Source: Scatomonas sp963649395 (GTDB lineage: Bacteria; Bacillota; Clostridia; Lachnospirales; Lachnospiraceae). Taken from it: DNA of 6,405 bases. The position numbers and the translations under genes were made by a program. Location of the stretch: contig CAVJHW010000142.1 in NCBI GenBank assembly GCA_963649395.1, forward strand, positions 1 to 6,405, written 5' to 3'. Positions within the stretch are counted from its first letter, which is position 1. Every line of letters begins with the position of its first letter. This document shows, one piece after another, positions 1 through 5,459 of this stretch. A model generated the notes under the pieces. It saw nothing but the letters and a program-made list of their open reading frames with translations, was not told where the DNA came from and did no database searches.

Positions 1-1586
1 TCTGCCAGGTCTTCCTGGTAGGTTACATCATATTTCTTCCTATTAAATAGAAATTTCACGCCGGAAGCCATGATGAAGAAGTAGGCGATAACACAGGGTA
101 GGGCAAAGACTACCATAACCTGGCTTAGGGCATTATAGCCTCCCGCATACAGAAGGATGGCGGTGAATACTCCCATGAAAATAGATACAACTACATTGAA
201 AATCTTGGGTGTCTTGGTCTTGGCTGCATCGGTTTCTGTGTCCTTCATCAACAGCATGGGGAAGGAGAAGGCAATCGAATCCGAGAAGGTGATAAAGGTC
301 ATAATGGCCAGGACAATGAATCCCCATTTCAGAATGGTTCCAGCCGGCAGGTTATTCAGGAAGGCAAAGGTAGCCACTCCATCGCCGTATTGCTGAATCT
401 GCTGGTAGATATCGCTTCCGTTCAAAATGTCGATCATGGCGGAAGCGCCGAAGGTGGTATACCAGGTAAATACCAGGCCTACCGGGACGATACAATTGAC
501 CAGAATGAACTGGCGCAGGGTACGTCCGTAGCAGATGGATACGAAGAAGAGAGCATGCAGGAATGCCGGTGCTATATTCCAGGCAAAGTAATACATGGTA
601 TTGCTGTTCTGCCAACCTGTCTGCATAATGCTGTCACTGAAGCTGATCATGGGAATAAAATCCCGGATAAATTCTCCCACAGAGGAGAATTCCAGCCCCA
701 GCAGTCGGTTGGTGGGGCCCACCAGAAGAACAAAGATAACGATAGCAAAATAGCATAGGGCATTGATGTTGCTCAGGGTTCCCATCCACTTATGCACACC
801 AGAGCAGGCGAAGAAGATGGTAAGCAGGGTATAGAAGATAATAATGGGAACCTGGAAGTTCGGATCCCCGGAGGCTCCCGTTACTGTTCCGATTCCGGAA
901 TTCAGCTGGATGACGGCAAGGCCCATATTGGTACCGCATACGATCAAGGCAATGATTTGCAGAGTGTTGATGAGATTGCCGGCCCATCCGTTGCTTCTCT
1001 TGGCACCCACCAGAGGATAAAGGGTGGAGCCGCCCCGCAGCGGCTGCTTTCCATTATAATATACTAAAGCGATAATCAGAGCGAAAACCGTGATCAAGAA
1101 GTAGGGAGGAAGACCGTAGTGAAGGAAGCAATACTTCAGGGTGGGAATAATTGCTTCGGCGGTTCCTCCTTGTACGCCCAGGAATTCAGGCGGGTTCATA
1201 AACATATCTACCGGGGCAGATACACTGTAGAAGCAGATGCCTACGGCGATGGTACCTGTCAGGGACAGGGTACACCAGGTGCTAGTCTTGATGCTGGGCT
1301 TGGCTTTCTTTCCGCCCAGACGGATATTGCCGTATTTGCTGCACAGAAGGAAGAGACAGAAGGCTACGACCAGAATGACACATAATATATAGAGCCATTT
1401 GAAATGATCCATGATCCATTCTTGCGCACCTGTCAGGGCGCTTTCAAACTGTTTGGGAGCGATGACACCGGCTGCAACTATCACCAGCAGGATGATAATT
1501 CCCGGTATGAAAGCCTTCATATCCACCTGTGACCAAATACTTTGTTTCGTTTCTTGCGTTGCTTGTTGCTTTGTTTGTTTCCCCAT
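1..1586 (-). CDS. BCCT-family (betaine/carnitine/choline-type) secondary transporter, 3' end cut by window
   Basis: This is an integral membrane symporter of the BCCT family, normally 12 transmembrane helices with a LeuT-like fold. From the ATG at 1586 the frame stays open for 528 residues to the window edge, so only a short C-terminal tail is missing (family members are about 500-600 residues). Hydrophobic segments lie near residues 22-40, 63-83, 105-124, 158-175, 207-229, 246-263, 275-290, 333-352, 365-388, 421-441, 464-483 and 489-510. Family hallmarks are CGTNMGLAVIQLNSG at 217-231, the YPLVG loop near 190, CSGVHKWM near 262-268, and TM8 YYFAWNIA followed by YGRTLRQFIL. The start is supported by AAAGGAG (1603-1597) ten bases upstream. 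Substrate-site residues are unusual: the TM3 glycine stretch reads TIAVG (112-116), TM4 has Tyr157 and Tyr162 where BetP has Trp, and TM8 has Asn337 and Pro340 where BetP has Trp. The family is clear; the substrate cannot be named and may not be a betaine. Confidence 0.9.
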   Translation of the reverse strand, partial: MGKQTKQQATQETKQSIWSQVDMKAFIPGIIILLVIVAAGVIAPKQFESALTGAQEWIMDHFKWLYILCVILVVAFCLFLLCSKYGNIRLGGKKAKPSIKTSTWCTLSLTGTIAVGICFYSVSAPVDMFMNPPEFLGVQGGTAEAIIPTLKYCFLHYGLPPYFLITVFALIIALVYYNGKQPLRGGSTLYPLVGAKRSNGWAGNLINTLQIIALIVCGTNMGLAVIQLNSGIGTVTGASGDPNFQVPIIIFYTLLTIFFACSGVHKWMGTLSNINALCYFAIVIFVLLVGPTNRLLGLEFSSVGEFIRDFIPMISFSDSIMQTGWQNSNTMYYFAWNIAPAFLHALFFVSICYGRTLRQFILVNCIVPVGLVFTWYTTFGASAMIDILNGSDIYQQIQQYGDGVATFAFLNNLPAGTILKWGFIVLAIMTFITFSDSIAFSFPMLLMKDTETDAAKTKTPKIFNVVVSIFMGVFTAILLYAGGYNALSQVMVVFALPCVIAYFFIMASGVKFLFNRKKYDVTYQEDLA

Positions 1587-1688
1587 AATTCCTAATCTCC
1601 TTTGAATTTCCCAATGATTGCCTAACTATCCTGGACTTGGGCCTTGTCCGCTGGTCGGCAAGCATTGGTTGTGCAAGTTGATTGTTTT

Positions 1689-1717
1689 ATTTTACCTTGA
1701 ATGAATAAAAATAACAA
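1689..1717 (-). promoter_or_regulatory. Probable sigma-A promoter of the BCCT transporter gene
   Basis: On the minus strand TTGTTA (1717-1712) and TAAAAT (1694-1689) are separated by exactly 17 bases, matching 4/6 and 5/6 of the consensus hexamers. Transcription would start near 1682, giving a leader of about 96 bases before the ATG at 1586. The region is A/T-rich and the promoter fires away from the ribosomal operon promoter about 130 bases away. An ATTGTT/AACAAT inverted repeat (1681-1686 and 1714-1719) brackets it. Assigned from sequence only. Confidence 0.5.
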
Positions 1718-1823
1718 TACTGGACAGGGATGACAAGGGAAATTGTAAAAAAAATATGAAGTACTGCACGATGGCATGATTTTTGCACAAATAAGAAGAG
1801 AAAAAACCTTCTATTTTTTCTCC

Positions 1824-1852
1824 TTGCATTCCTCGGGCTATAGTGCTATACT
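1824..1852 (+). promoter_or_regulatory. Extended -10 promoter driving the alpha ribosomal operon
   Basis: A TGC-TATACT extended -10 element (1844-1852; hexamer 1847-1852) lies 17 bases after TTGCAT (1824-1829). The -35 match is weak (3/6), but the TGn extension and the 5/6 -10 box compensate. A/T tracts just upstream (1798-1822) could act as an UP element. Predicted initiation is near 1859, leaving about 110 bases of leader before rpmJ. This is the only good plus-strand promoter upstream of rpmJ in the window, so the operon seems to start here and not to be read through from infA as in many relatives. Confidence 0.65.
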
Positions 1853-1872
1853 ATAAAACGAACTTTTGTGCT

Positions 1873-1940
1873 CGGTTCTTTGCCTAACCCATCAAAGAGC
1901 CGTGGTTACAGGCAAATGTCACGTCTGCATTTTGGCAGGC
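1873..1940 (+). promoter_or_regulatory. Structured 5' leader of rpmJ: long hairpin with possible pseudoknot, plus second hairpin
   Basis: Stem 1 pairs 1873-1882 with 1893-1902 (ten pairs, one of them G-U) around a ten-base loop. Loop bases TAACC (1885-1889) are complementary to GGTTA just after the stem (1904-1908), so an H-type pseudoknot is possible; TGCC (1881-1884) can also pair with GGCA (1911-1914). A second hairpin pairs 1923-1928 with 1935-1940 (six pairs, one G-U). No run of T follows either stem, so these are not intrinsic terminators. The position suggests a control element for the operon, but I recognise no known riboswitch or protein-binding leader. Confidence 0.35.
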
Positions 1941-1970
1941 AGGTCACAGAATCAAGAAAGGAGGATTCAC

Positions 1971-2084
1971 ATGAAGGTAAGATCATCTGTAAAGCCTATG
2001 TGCGAGAAGTGCAAGGTGATTAAGAGAAAAGGAAGCATTCGTATCATTTGTGAGAATCCAAAGCATAAACAGCGCCAGGGTTAA
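1971..2084 (+). CDS. rpmJ: Ribosomal protein L36 (bL36), zinc-binding form
   Basis: L36 is the smallest protein of the large ribosomal subunit and helps stabilise 23S rRNA folding. The 37-residue product has the family's normal length and starts MKVRSSVKPMC. The zinc ligands are all present: Cys11, Cys14, Cys27 and His32, so this is the zinc-dependent (C+) form rather than the zinc-free paralog made under zinc limitation in some bacteria. The ATG at 1971 follows AAAGGAGG (1957-1964) at ideal spacing. An in-frame TTG at 1866 would add 35 unrelated residues and has no ribosome binding site, so it is rejected. It is the first gene after the promoter, with no infA in front of it, and is separated from rpsM by an unusually long 235-base spacer. 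Confidence 0.97.
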   Translation: MKVRSSVKPMCEKCKVIKRKGSIRIICENPKHKQRQG

Positions 2085-2108
2085 TCCCTCAACACTCTGG
2101 AATGTTAT

Positions 2109-2278
2109 GCAAGGTTAATATTATAAAGTGAGACCTGGCTGGCTGCGTCAGGATACCTCCGGCGTATATGCGCATGGACGGCACATCCCTTATAATATTG
2201 CTTAATACTTGCTCTTGCGCTTCCGGCAGGAGGAAGAAAGGCCGCAAACTTGCGGCTGGATGCGTCATACCGGCATCC
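2109..2278 (+). ncRNA. Candidate structured RNA in the rpmJ-rpsM spacer (possible rpsM leader)
   Basis: The 235-base gap between rpmJ and rpsM has no credible gene but is rich in pairing. A closing helix joins AATATTATAA (2117-2126) to TTATAATATT (2190-2199), ten perfect pairs, reinforced outside by GCAAG/CTTGC (2109-2113 with 2208-2212). Inside, 2134-2139 pairs with 2147-2152 (one G-U) and a small hairpin sits at 2162-2173. Three hairpins follow in series: 2220-2224/2232-2236, 2241-2246/2251-2256 and 2258-2263/2273-2278. The rpsM ribosome binding site starts about 29 bases later. No T-run follows any stem, so termination is unlikely. The place matches where enterobacteria have the S4-binding alpha-operon leader, so feedback by S4 is a reasonable inference. 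I recognise no named RNA family. Confidence 0.4.
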
Positions 2279-2319
2279 CAATTAGGAAAATATTACTATA
2301 GTTAATGGAGGAAACGTAC

Positions 2320-2688
2320 ATGGCTCGTATAGCTGGTGTAGACTTACCAAGAGACAAACGCGTGGAGATAGGCTTGACCTATATTTACGGTATCGGAAGA
2401 AGCTCTTCCAACCGCATCCTTGCGCAGGCAGGCGTTAACCCGGATACTCGTGTCAGAGACCTGACGGACGATGAGGTGAAGAAGCTCGCCGCAGTGATCG
2501 ATGAGACCCAGGTGGTAGAAGGAGATCTGAGACGTGAGATCGCTATGAATATCAAGCGTCTGCAGGAGATCGGCTGCTACAGAGGTATCCGTCATAGAAA
2601 GGGTCTTCCCGTTCGCGGACAGAAGACCAAGACCAATGCGAGAACTCGCAAGGGTCCCAAGAGAACCGTTGCTAATAAGAAGAAGTAA
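2320..2688 (+). CDS. rpsM: Ribosomal protein S13 (uS13)
   Basis: S13 sits in the head of the 30S subunit, contacts the P-site tRNA and forms bridges to the 50S subunit. The 122-residue product has the usual length. It opens with MARIAGVDLPRDKRVEIGLT and the conserved YIYGIGRSSSNRIL helix-turn segment (21-34). It ends with the basic CYRGIRHRKGLPVRGQKTKT stretch (86-105) and a lysine-rich tail that contacts tRNA. The start at 2320 has GGAGG (2307-2311) eight bases upstream; an in-frame ATG at 2305 overlaps this site and would add five non-conserved residues, so it is rejected. The last four codons and the stop lie inside the first unit of a 24-bp tandem repeat; the second unit supplies another in-frame TAA (2710-2712). 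Confidence 0.98.
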   Translation: MARIAGVDLPRDKRVEIGLTYIYGIGRSSSNRILAQAGVNPDTRVRDLTDDEVKKLAAVIDETQVVEGDLRREIAMNIKRLQEIGCYRGIRHRKGLPVRGQKTKTNARTRKGPKRTVANKKK

Positions 2689-2721
2689 ACTTCTTTTAAT
2701 AGGAAGAAATAAACTTCTTTT
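2674..2721 (+). repeat. 24-bp tandem duplication of the rpsM 3' end
   Basis: Unit 1 (2674-2697) and unit 2 (2698-2721) abut and differ at only 2 of 24 positions. Unit 1 encodes the final Asn-Lys-Lys-Lys-stop of S13 and then ACTTCTTTT. Unit 2 would read Asn-Arg-Lys-Lys-stop in the same frame, because 24 is a multiple of three. Each unit contains a weak AAGAAG/CTTCTT-type inverted repeat around TAAA (for example 2680-2685 with 2690-2695). The direct similarity is seen; origin by slippage or unequal exchange is inferred. Confidence 0.9.
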
Positions 2722-2763
2722 ACTCGATCATATTCATTAGGAAAGTGTAGGTTAGTTTTTATT

Positions 2764-3156
2764 ATGGCAAAAGTGACCAGGAAAACGACGAGACGTCGTG
2801 TGAAAAAAAACGTTGAACGTGGACAGGCACACATCCAGTCATCCTTTAACAATACCATTGTTACACTGACGGATGCAGAAGGCAATGCTCTTTCATGGGC
2901 AAGCGCCGGCGGCCTGGGCTTTAGAGGTTCAAGGAAATCTACTCCTTATGCAGCACAGATGGCTGCTGAGACTGCTACGAAGGCAGCGCTGGTACACGGT
3001 CTCAAGACCGTAGATGTATTTGTAAAGGGTCCCGGTTCAGGACGTGAAGCAGCAATCCGTGCTTTGTCCGCATGTGGACTTGAAGTTACCAGTATCCGCG
3101 ACGTGACGCCGGTACCCCACAATGGATGCCGTCCGCCCAAACGTAGAAGAGTCTAA
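2764..3156 (+). CDS. rpsK: Ribosomal protein S11 (uS11)
   Basis: S11 is part of the 30S platform, binds 16S rRNA near the E site and partners S6/S18 and S21. The product is 130 residues, normal for the family. Conserved blocks are HIQSSFNNTIVTLTD (23-37), the glycine-rich GGLGFRGSRKSTPYAAQ (49-65), KGPGSGREAAIRAL (88-101) and the C-terminal TPVPHNGCRPPKRRRV. The start at 2764 is fixed by the conserved N-terminus MAKVTRKTTRRR. Unlike every other gene in the operon it has no good Shine-Dalgarno site: the best candidate is AGGT (2749-2752), eleven bases away. The 75-base gap to rpsM includes the second unit of the tandem repeat. Translational coupling to rpsM is hard to see at this distance. Confidence 0.98.
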   Translation: MAKVTRKTTRRRVKKNVERGQAHIQSSFNNTIVTLTDAEGNALSWASAGGLGFRGSRKSTPYAAQMAAETATKAALVHGLKTVDVFVKGPGSGREAAIRALSACGLEVTSIRDVTPVPHNGCRPPKRRRV

Positions 3157-3176
3157 TCAAGCAGGAGGTCATAAGA

Positions 3177-3770
3177 ATGGCAGTAAATAGAGTACCGGTT
3201 CTGAAAAGATGCAGATCCCTTGGACTGGATCCTGTATATCTGGGAATTGACAAGAAGTCCACCCGTCAGTTGAAGCGTGCCAACAGAAAAGTATCTGAGT
3301 ACGGCCTTCAGCTGAGAGAGAAGCAGAAAGCAAAATTCATCTACGGAGTGCTGGAGAAGCCCTTCCGTAATTACTATAAGAAGGCAGACCAGATGTCCGG
3401 TCAGACGGGTGAGAACCTGATGGCTATGCTGGAGCTGCGTCTGGACAATGTCATTTTCCGTATGGGATTTGCCAGAACCAGAAAAGAAGCAAGACAGATC
3501 GTTGACCACAAGCACGTTCTGGTGAACGGCAAGCAGGTGAACATTCCTTCCTATCAGACCCATCCCGGCGATGTAATCGAGATCAAGGAAGGTAAGAAGG
3601 ATTCTCAGCGCTACAAGGATATCCTTGAGGTAACAGGCGGACGTATGGCTCCGGAATGGATTGATGTGAATCAGGAAGCATTGCAGGGCACGGTGAAGGA
3701 GATTCCCGCACGTGATGCCATCGATGTTCCTGTTAATGAGATGCTTATTGTCGAGCTGTATTCCAAATAA
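3177..3770 (+). CDS. rpsD: Ribosomal protein S4 (uS4), zinc-free clostridial form
   Basis: S4 is a primary 16S rRNA binder that nucleates 30S body assembly, and in several bacteria it represses its own operon by binding the mRNA. The product is 197 residues. The S4 RNA-binding domain spans about 88-148 (RLDNVIFRMGFARTRKEARQ, then HVLVNGKQVNIPSY). The assembly signature KVSEYGLQLREKQKAKFIYGV (38-58) and the C-terminal MLIVELYSK are conserved. The N-terminus differs from the Bacillus type: it has a single cysteine (Cys12), no zinc motif and no PGPHG segment, with a short basic KKSTRQLKRANRK region instead. This matches what I recall of Lachnospiraceae S4. AGGAGGT (3163-3169) lies seven bases before the ATG, only 20 bases after rpsK. 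Its place in this operon makes it the prime candidate autoregulator. Confidence 0.97.
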   Translation: MAVNRVPVLKRCRSLGLDPVYLGIDKKSTRQLKRANRKVSEYGLQLREKQKAKFIYGVLEKPFRNYYKKADQMSGQTGENLMAMLELRLDNVIFRMGFARTRKEARQIVDHKHVLVNGKQVNIPSYQTHPGDVIEIKEGKKDSQRYKDILEVTGGRMAPEWIDVNQEALQGTVKEIPARDAIDVPVNEMLIVELYSK

Positions 3771-3824
3771 TCGGCAGCGACATAACCCTCGACAGTACAA
3801 TTTCCCAAAAGGAGGGGCCTGTAG

Positions 3825-4787
3825 GTGTTTGATTTTAACAAACCGAAGATTGAGATTACGGAGATTTCTGAAGATAAAAAGTTTGGCAGATTCGTAGTTG
3901 AGCCGCTGGAGCGGGGATACGGAACCACGCTGGGCAATTCCCTTCGGAGGATCATGCTCTCTTCTCTTCCTGGGGCGGCGGTAAGCCAGGTTAAGATCGA
4001 AGGCGTTCTTCATGAATTTAGCTCCATTCCCGGAGTGAAGGAAGACGTGACCGAGATCATCATGAACCTGAAGAGTCTTGCCATCAAGAATACCAGTGAA
4101 ACCAATGAGGCTAAGATTGCCTACATTGAGTTTGAGGGGGAAGGCGTTGTAAAAGCATCTGATATCCAGGTAGACCAGGACATTGAAATTATGAACCCCG
4201 ATCAGGTAATCGCAACTCTGAACGGGGGGCCGGACAGCAAGCTCTACATGGAGTTGACCATTACCCGGGGACGGGGATATGTGAGTGCCGACAAGGGGAA
4301 GACGGAGGATATGCCCATTGGCGTAATCGCCGTGGATGCCATCTATACCCCTGTGGAAAGAGTCAATCTGACCGTAGAGAATACCCGTGTAGGACAGATT
4401 ACGGATTACGATAAGCTGACTCTGGATGTCTATACCAAGGGCACCCTGGATCCGGATGAGGCAGTGAGCCTGGCAGCCAAGGTATTGAGTGAGCATCTGA
4501 AGCTGTTCATCGATCTTTCTGAGAATGCCAAGACGGCAGAAGTCATGATAGAGAAGGAAGACAACGAGAAGGAGAAGGTTCTGGAGATGAATATCGACGA
4601 GCTGGAGCTTTCTGTGCGTTCCTACAACTGTCTGAAGCGTGCCGGAATTAATACAGTAGAAGAATTATGCAATAAGACTCCTGACGACATGATGAAGGTT
4701 CGGAATCTGGGCCGCAAGTCTTTGGAGGAAGTTCTTGCAAAGCTCAAGGAACTGGGATTACAGCTAAGTCCCGGGGAAGAGCAATAA
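3825..4787 (+). CDS. rpoA: DNA-directed RNA polymerase subunit alpha
   Basis: Alpha dimerises to start assembly of the beta and beta-prime subunits, and its C-terminal domain contacts UP-element DNA and activators. The 320-residue product begins at a GTG codon (3825) with AAAAGGAGG (3807-3815) nine bases upstream; no upstream ATG fits and the conserved FDFNKPKIE follows directly. The N-terminal domain (about 1-230) contains EPLERGYGTTLGNSLRRIML (dimer and assembly surface) and LHEFSSIPGVKEDV. The C-terminal domain (about 250-310) keeps the DNA-contact residues at the same numbers as in E. coli: Arg265, Asn268, Cys269, Gly296, Lys298 and Ser299, in LSVRSYNCLKRAGI and NLGRKSLEE. The 54-base gap to rpsD shows no terminator or convincing promoter, so it is expected to be cotranscribed. 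Confidence 0.98.
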   Translation: MFDFNKPKIEITEISEDKKFGRFVVEPLERGYGTTLGNSLRRIMLSSLPGAAVSQVKIEGVLHEFSSIPGVKEDVTEIIMNLKSLAIKNTSETNEAKIAYIEFEGEGVVKASDIQVDQDIEIMNPDQVIATLNGGPDSKLYMELTITRGRGYVSADKGKTEDMPIGVIAVDAIYTPVERVNLTVENTRVGQITDYDKLTLDVYTKGTLDPDEAVSLAAKVLSEHLKLFIDLSENAKTAEVMIEKEDNEKEKVLEMNIDELELSVRSYNCLKRAGINTVEELCNKTPDDMMKVRNLGRKSLEEVLAKLKELGLQLSPGEEQ

Positions 4788-4865
4788 GGATTTGTAGAAT
4801 TAAGCGGGGAGTCAGTAAGTCCGAAGAAGCGTGGCTTTCCGTTCCACAAATGGAGGATAAGTGAA

Positions 4866-5402
4866 ATGGCTGGATACAAGAAACTGGGAAGAACCTCTGA
4901 CCAGAGAAAAGCTTTATTGAGAAACCAGGTGACGAATCTGCTCTATCATGGCAAGATCCGTACCACTGAGACCAAGGCAAAGGAGATCCGCAAGATTGCG
5001 GAGGGCCTGATTGCCTCTGCTGTTCGGGAAAGGGATAACTTCGAGACCGTAACCGTTACTGCCAAGGTTGCCAGAAAGGATGCTGACGGCAAGCGGGTAA
5101 AAGAGGTAAAGGACGGCAAGAAGGTCACCGTATATGATGAAGTACAGAAGGAGATCAAGAAGGACAGTCCTTCCAGACTTCATGCAAGACGTCAGATGAT
5201 GAAGGTCTTCTATCCCGTAACAGAGGTTCCGGCTTCCAATAAGGGCAAGAAGAAGAACACCAAGCAGGTGGATCTGGTAGCTAAGATGTTTGATGAGATT
5301 GCTCCCAAATATGCAGATCGCAACGGTGGTTATACCCGTATTGTCAAAATCGGACCCCGTAAGGGCGATGCAGCCATGGAAGTTCTGATTGAACTGGTAT
5401 AA
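4866..5402 (+). CDS. rplQ: Ribosomal protein L17 (bL17) with large internal insertion
   Basis: L17 binds 23S rRNA near the peptide exit region of the 50S subunit. Conserved family parts are present: the N-terminal MAGYKKLGRTSDQRKALLRN, TTETKAKEIRKI (33-44), LHARRQ (105-110) and the C-terminal GGYTRIVKIGPRKGDAAMEV. The product is 178 residues, against about 120 in Bacillus. The excess falls mainly at about 53-103 (lysine- and valine-rich, including VTVTAKVARKDADGKRVKEV) and a smaller stretch at 118-132 (NKGKKKNTKQ). The insertion is in frame, has the same codon style and looks lineage-specific rather than a sequencing fault. GGAGG (4852-4856) precedes the ATG by nine bases. The 78-base gap after rpoA contains a possible fold but no terminator. 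It is the last gene of the operon. Confidence 0.97.
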   Translation: MAGYKKLGRTSDQRKALLRNQVTNLLYHGKIRTTETKAKEIRKIAEGLIASAVRERDNFETVTVTAKVARKDADGKRVKEVKDGKKVTVYDEVQKEIKKDSPSRLHARRQMMKVFYPVTEVPASNKGKKKNTKQVDLVAKMFDEIAPKYADRNGGYTRIVKIGPRKGDAAMEVLIELV

Positions 5403-5413
5403 GCAATAGCCTT

Positions 5414-5444
5414 GAAAGCCCCGGCAAGCAGCCGGGGCTTTCTT
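5414..5444 (+). terminator. Intrinsic terminator of the alpha operon, probably bidirectional
   Basis: A perfect twelve-pair stem (5414-5425 with 5431-5442, GAAAGCCCCGGC type) encloses the loop AAGCA and is followed by a short CTTTCTT tract. It starts 11 bases after the rplQ stop. The A-run on the left side becomes a T-run on the minus strand, so it can also end transcripts of the convergent reductase gene, whose stop codon lies 17 bases away. Confidence 0.93.
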
Positions 5445-5459
5445 AGACTTTAGACTCTC

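Noticed and set aside
1681..1719. ATTGTT/AACAAT inverted repeat bracketing the transporter promoter as a repressor site
   Set aside because: Six-base arms in A/T-rich DNA are expected by chance and no known operator consensus is matched.
1669..1790. TTGTGCAA (1669-1676) and TTGCACAA (1783-1790) as paired operator sites flanking the transporter promoter
   Set aside because: Roughly one inverted eight-base match is expected by chance in an intergenic region of this size, so the pair is not evidence by itself.
1866..1970. In-frame upstream extension of rpmJ from a TTG at 1866
   Set aside because: It has no ribosome binding site, adds 35 residues absent from L36, and the ATG at 1971 has an ideal AAAGGAGG.
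2191..2196. Perfect TATAAT as an internal promoter before rpsM
   Set aside because: No acceptable -35 or TGn extension is placed correctly, and the bases are accounted for as one strand of the long inverted repeat. Weak activity cannot be excluded.
2680..2721. Hairpins in the rpsM 3' tandem repeat as intrinsic terminators
   Set aside because: The stems are six weak A/T-rich pairs without a proper following T-tract, and termination here would silence essential downstream genes.
3153..4496. A 447-codon open frame on the minus strand across rpsD and rpoA
   Set aside because: It lies entirely antisense to two highly conserved genes, its product has no recognisable family or motif, and such long shadow frames arise from the codon bias of the sense strand.
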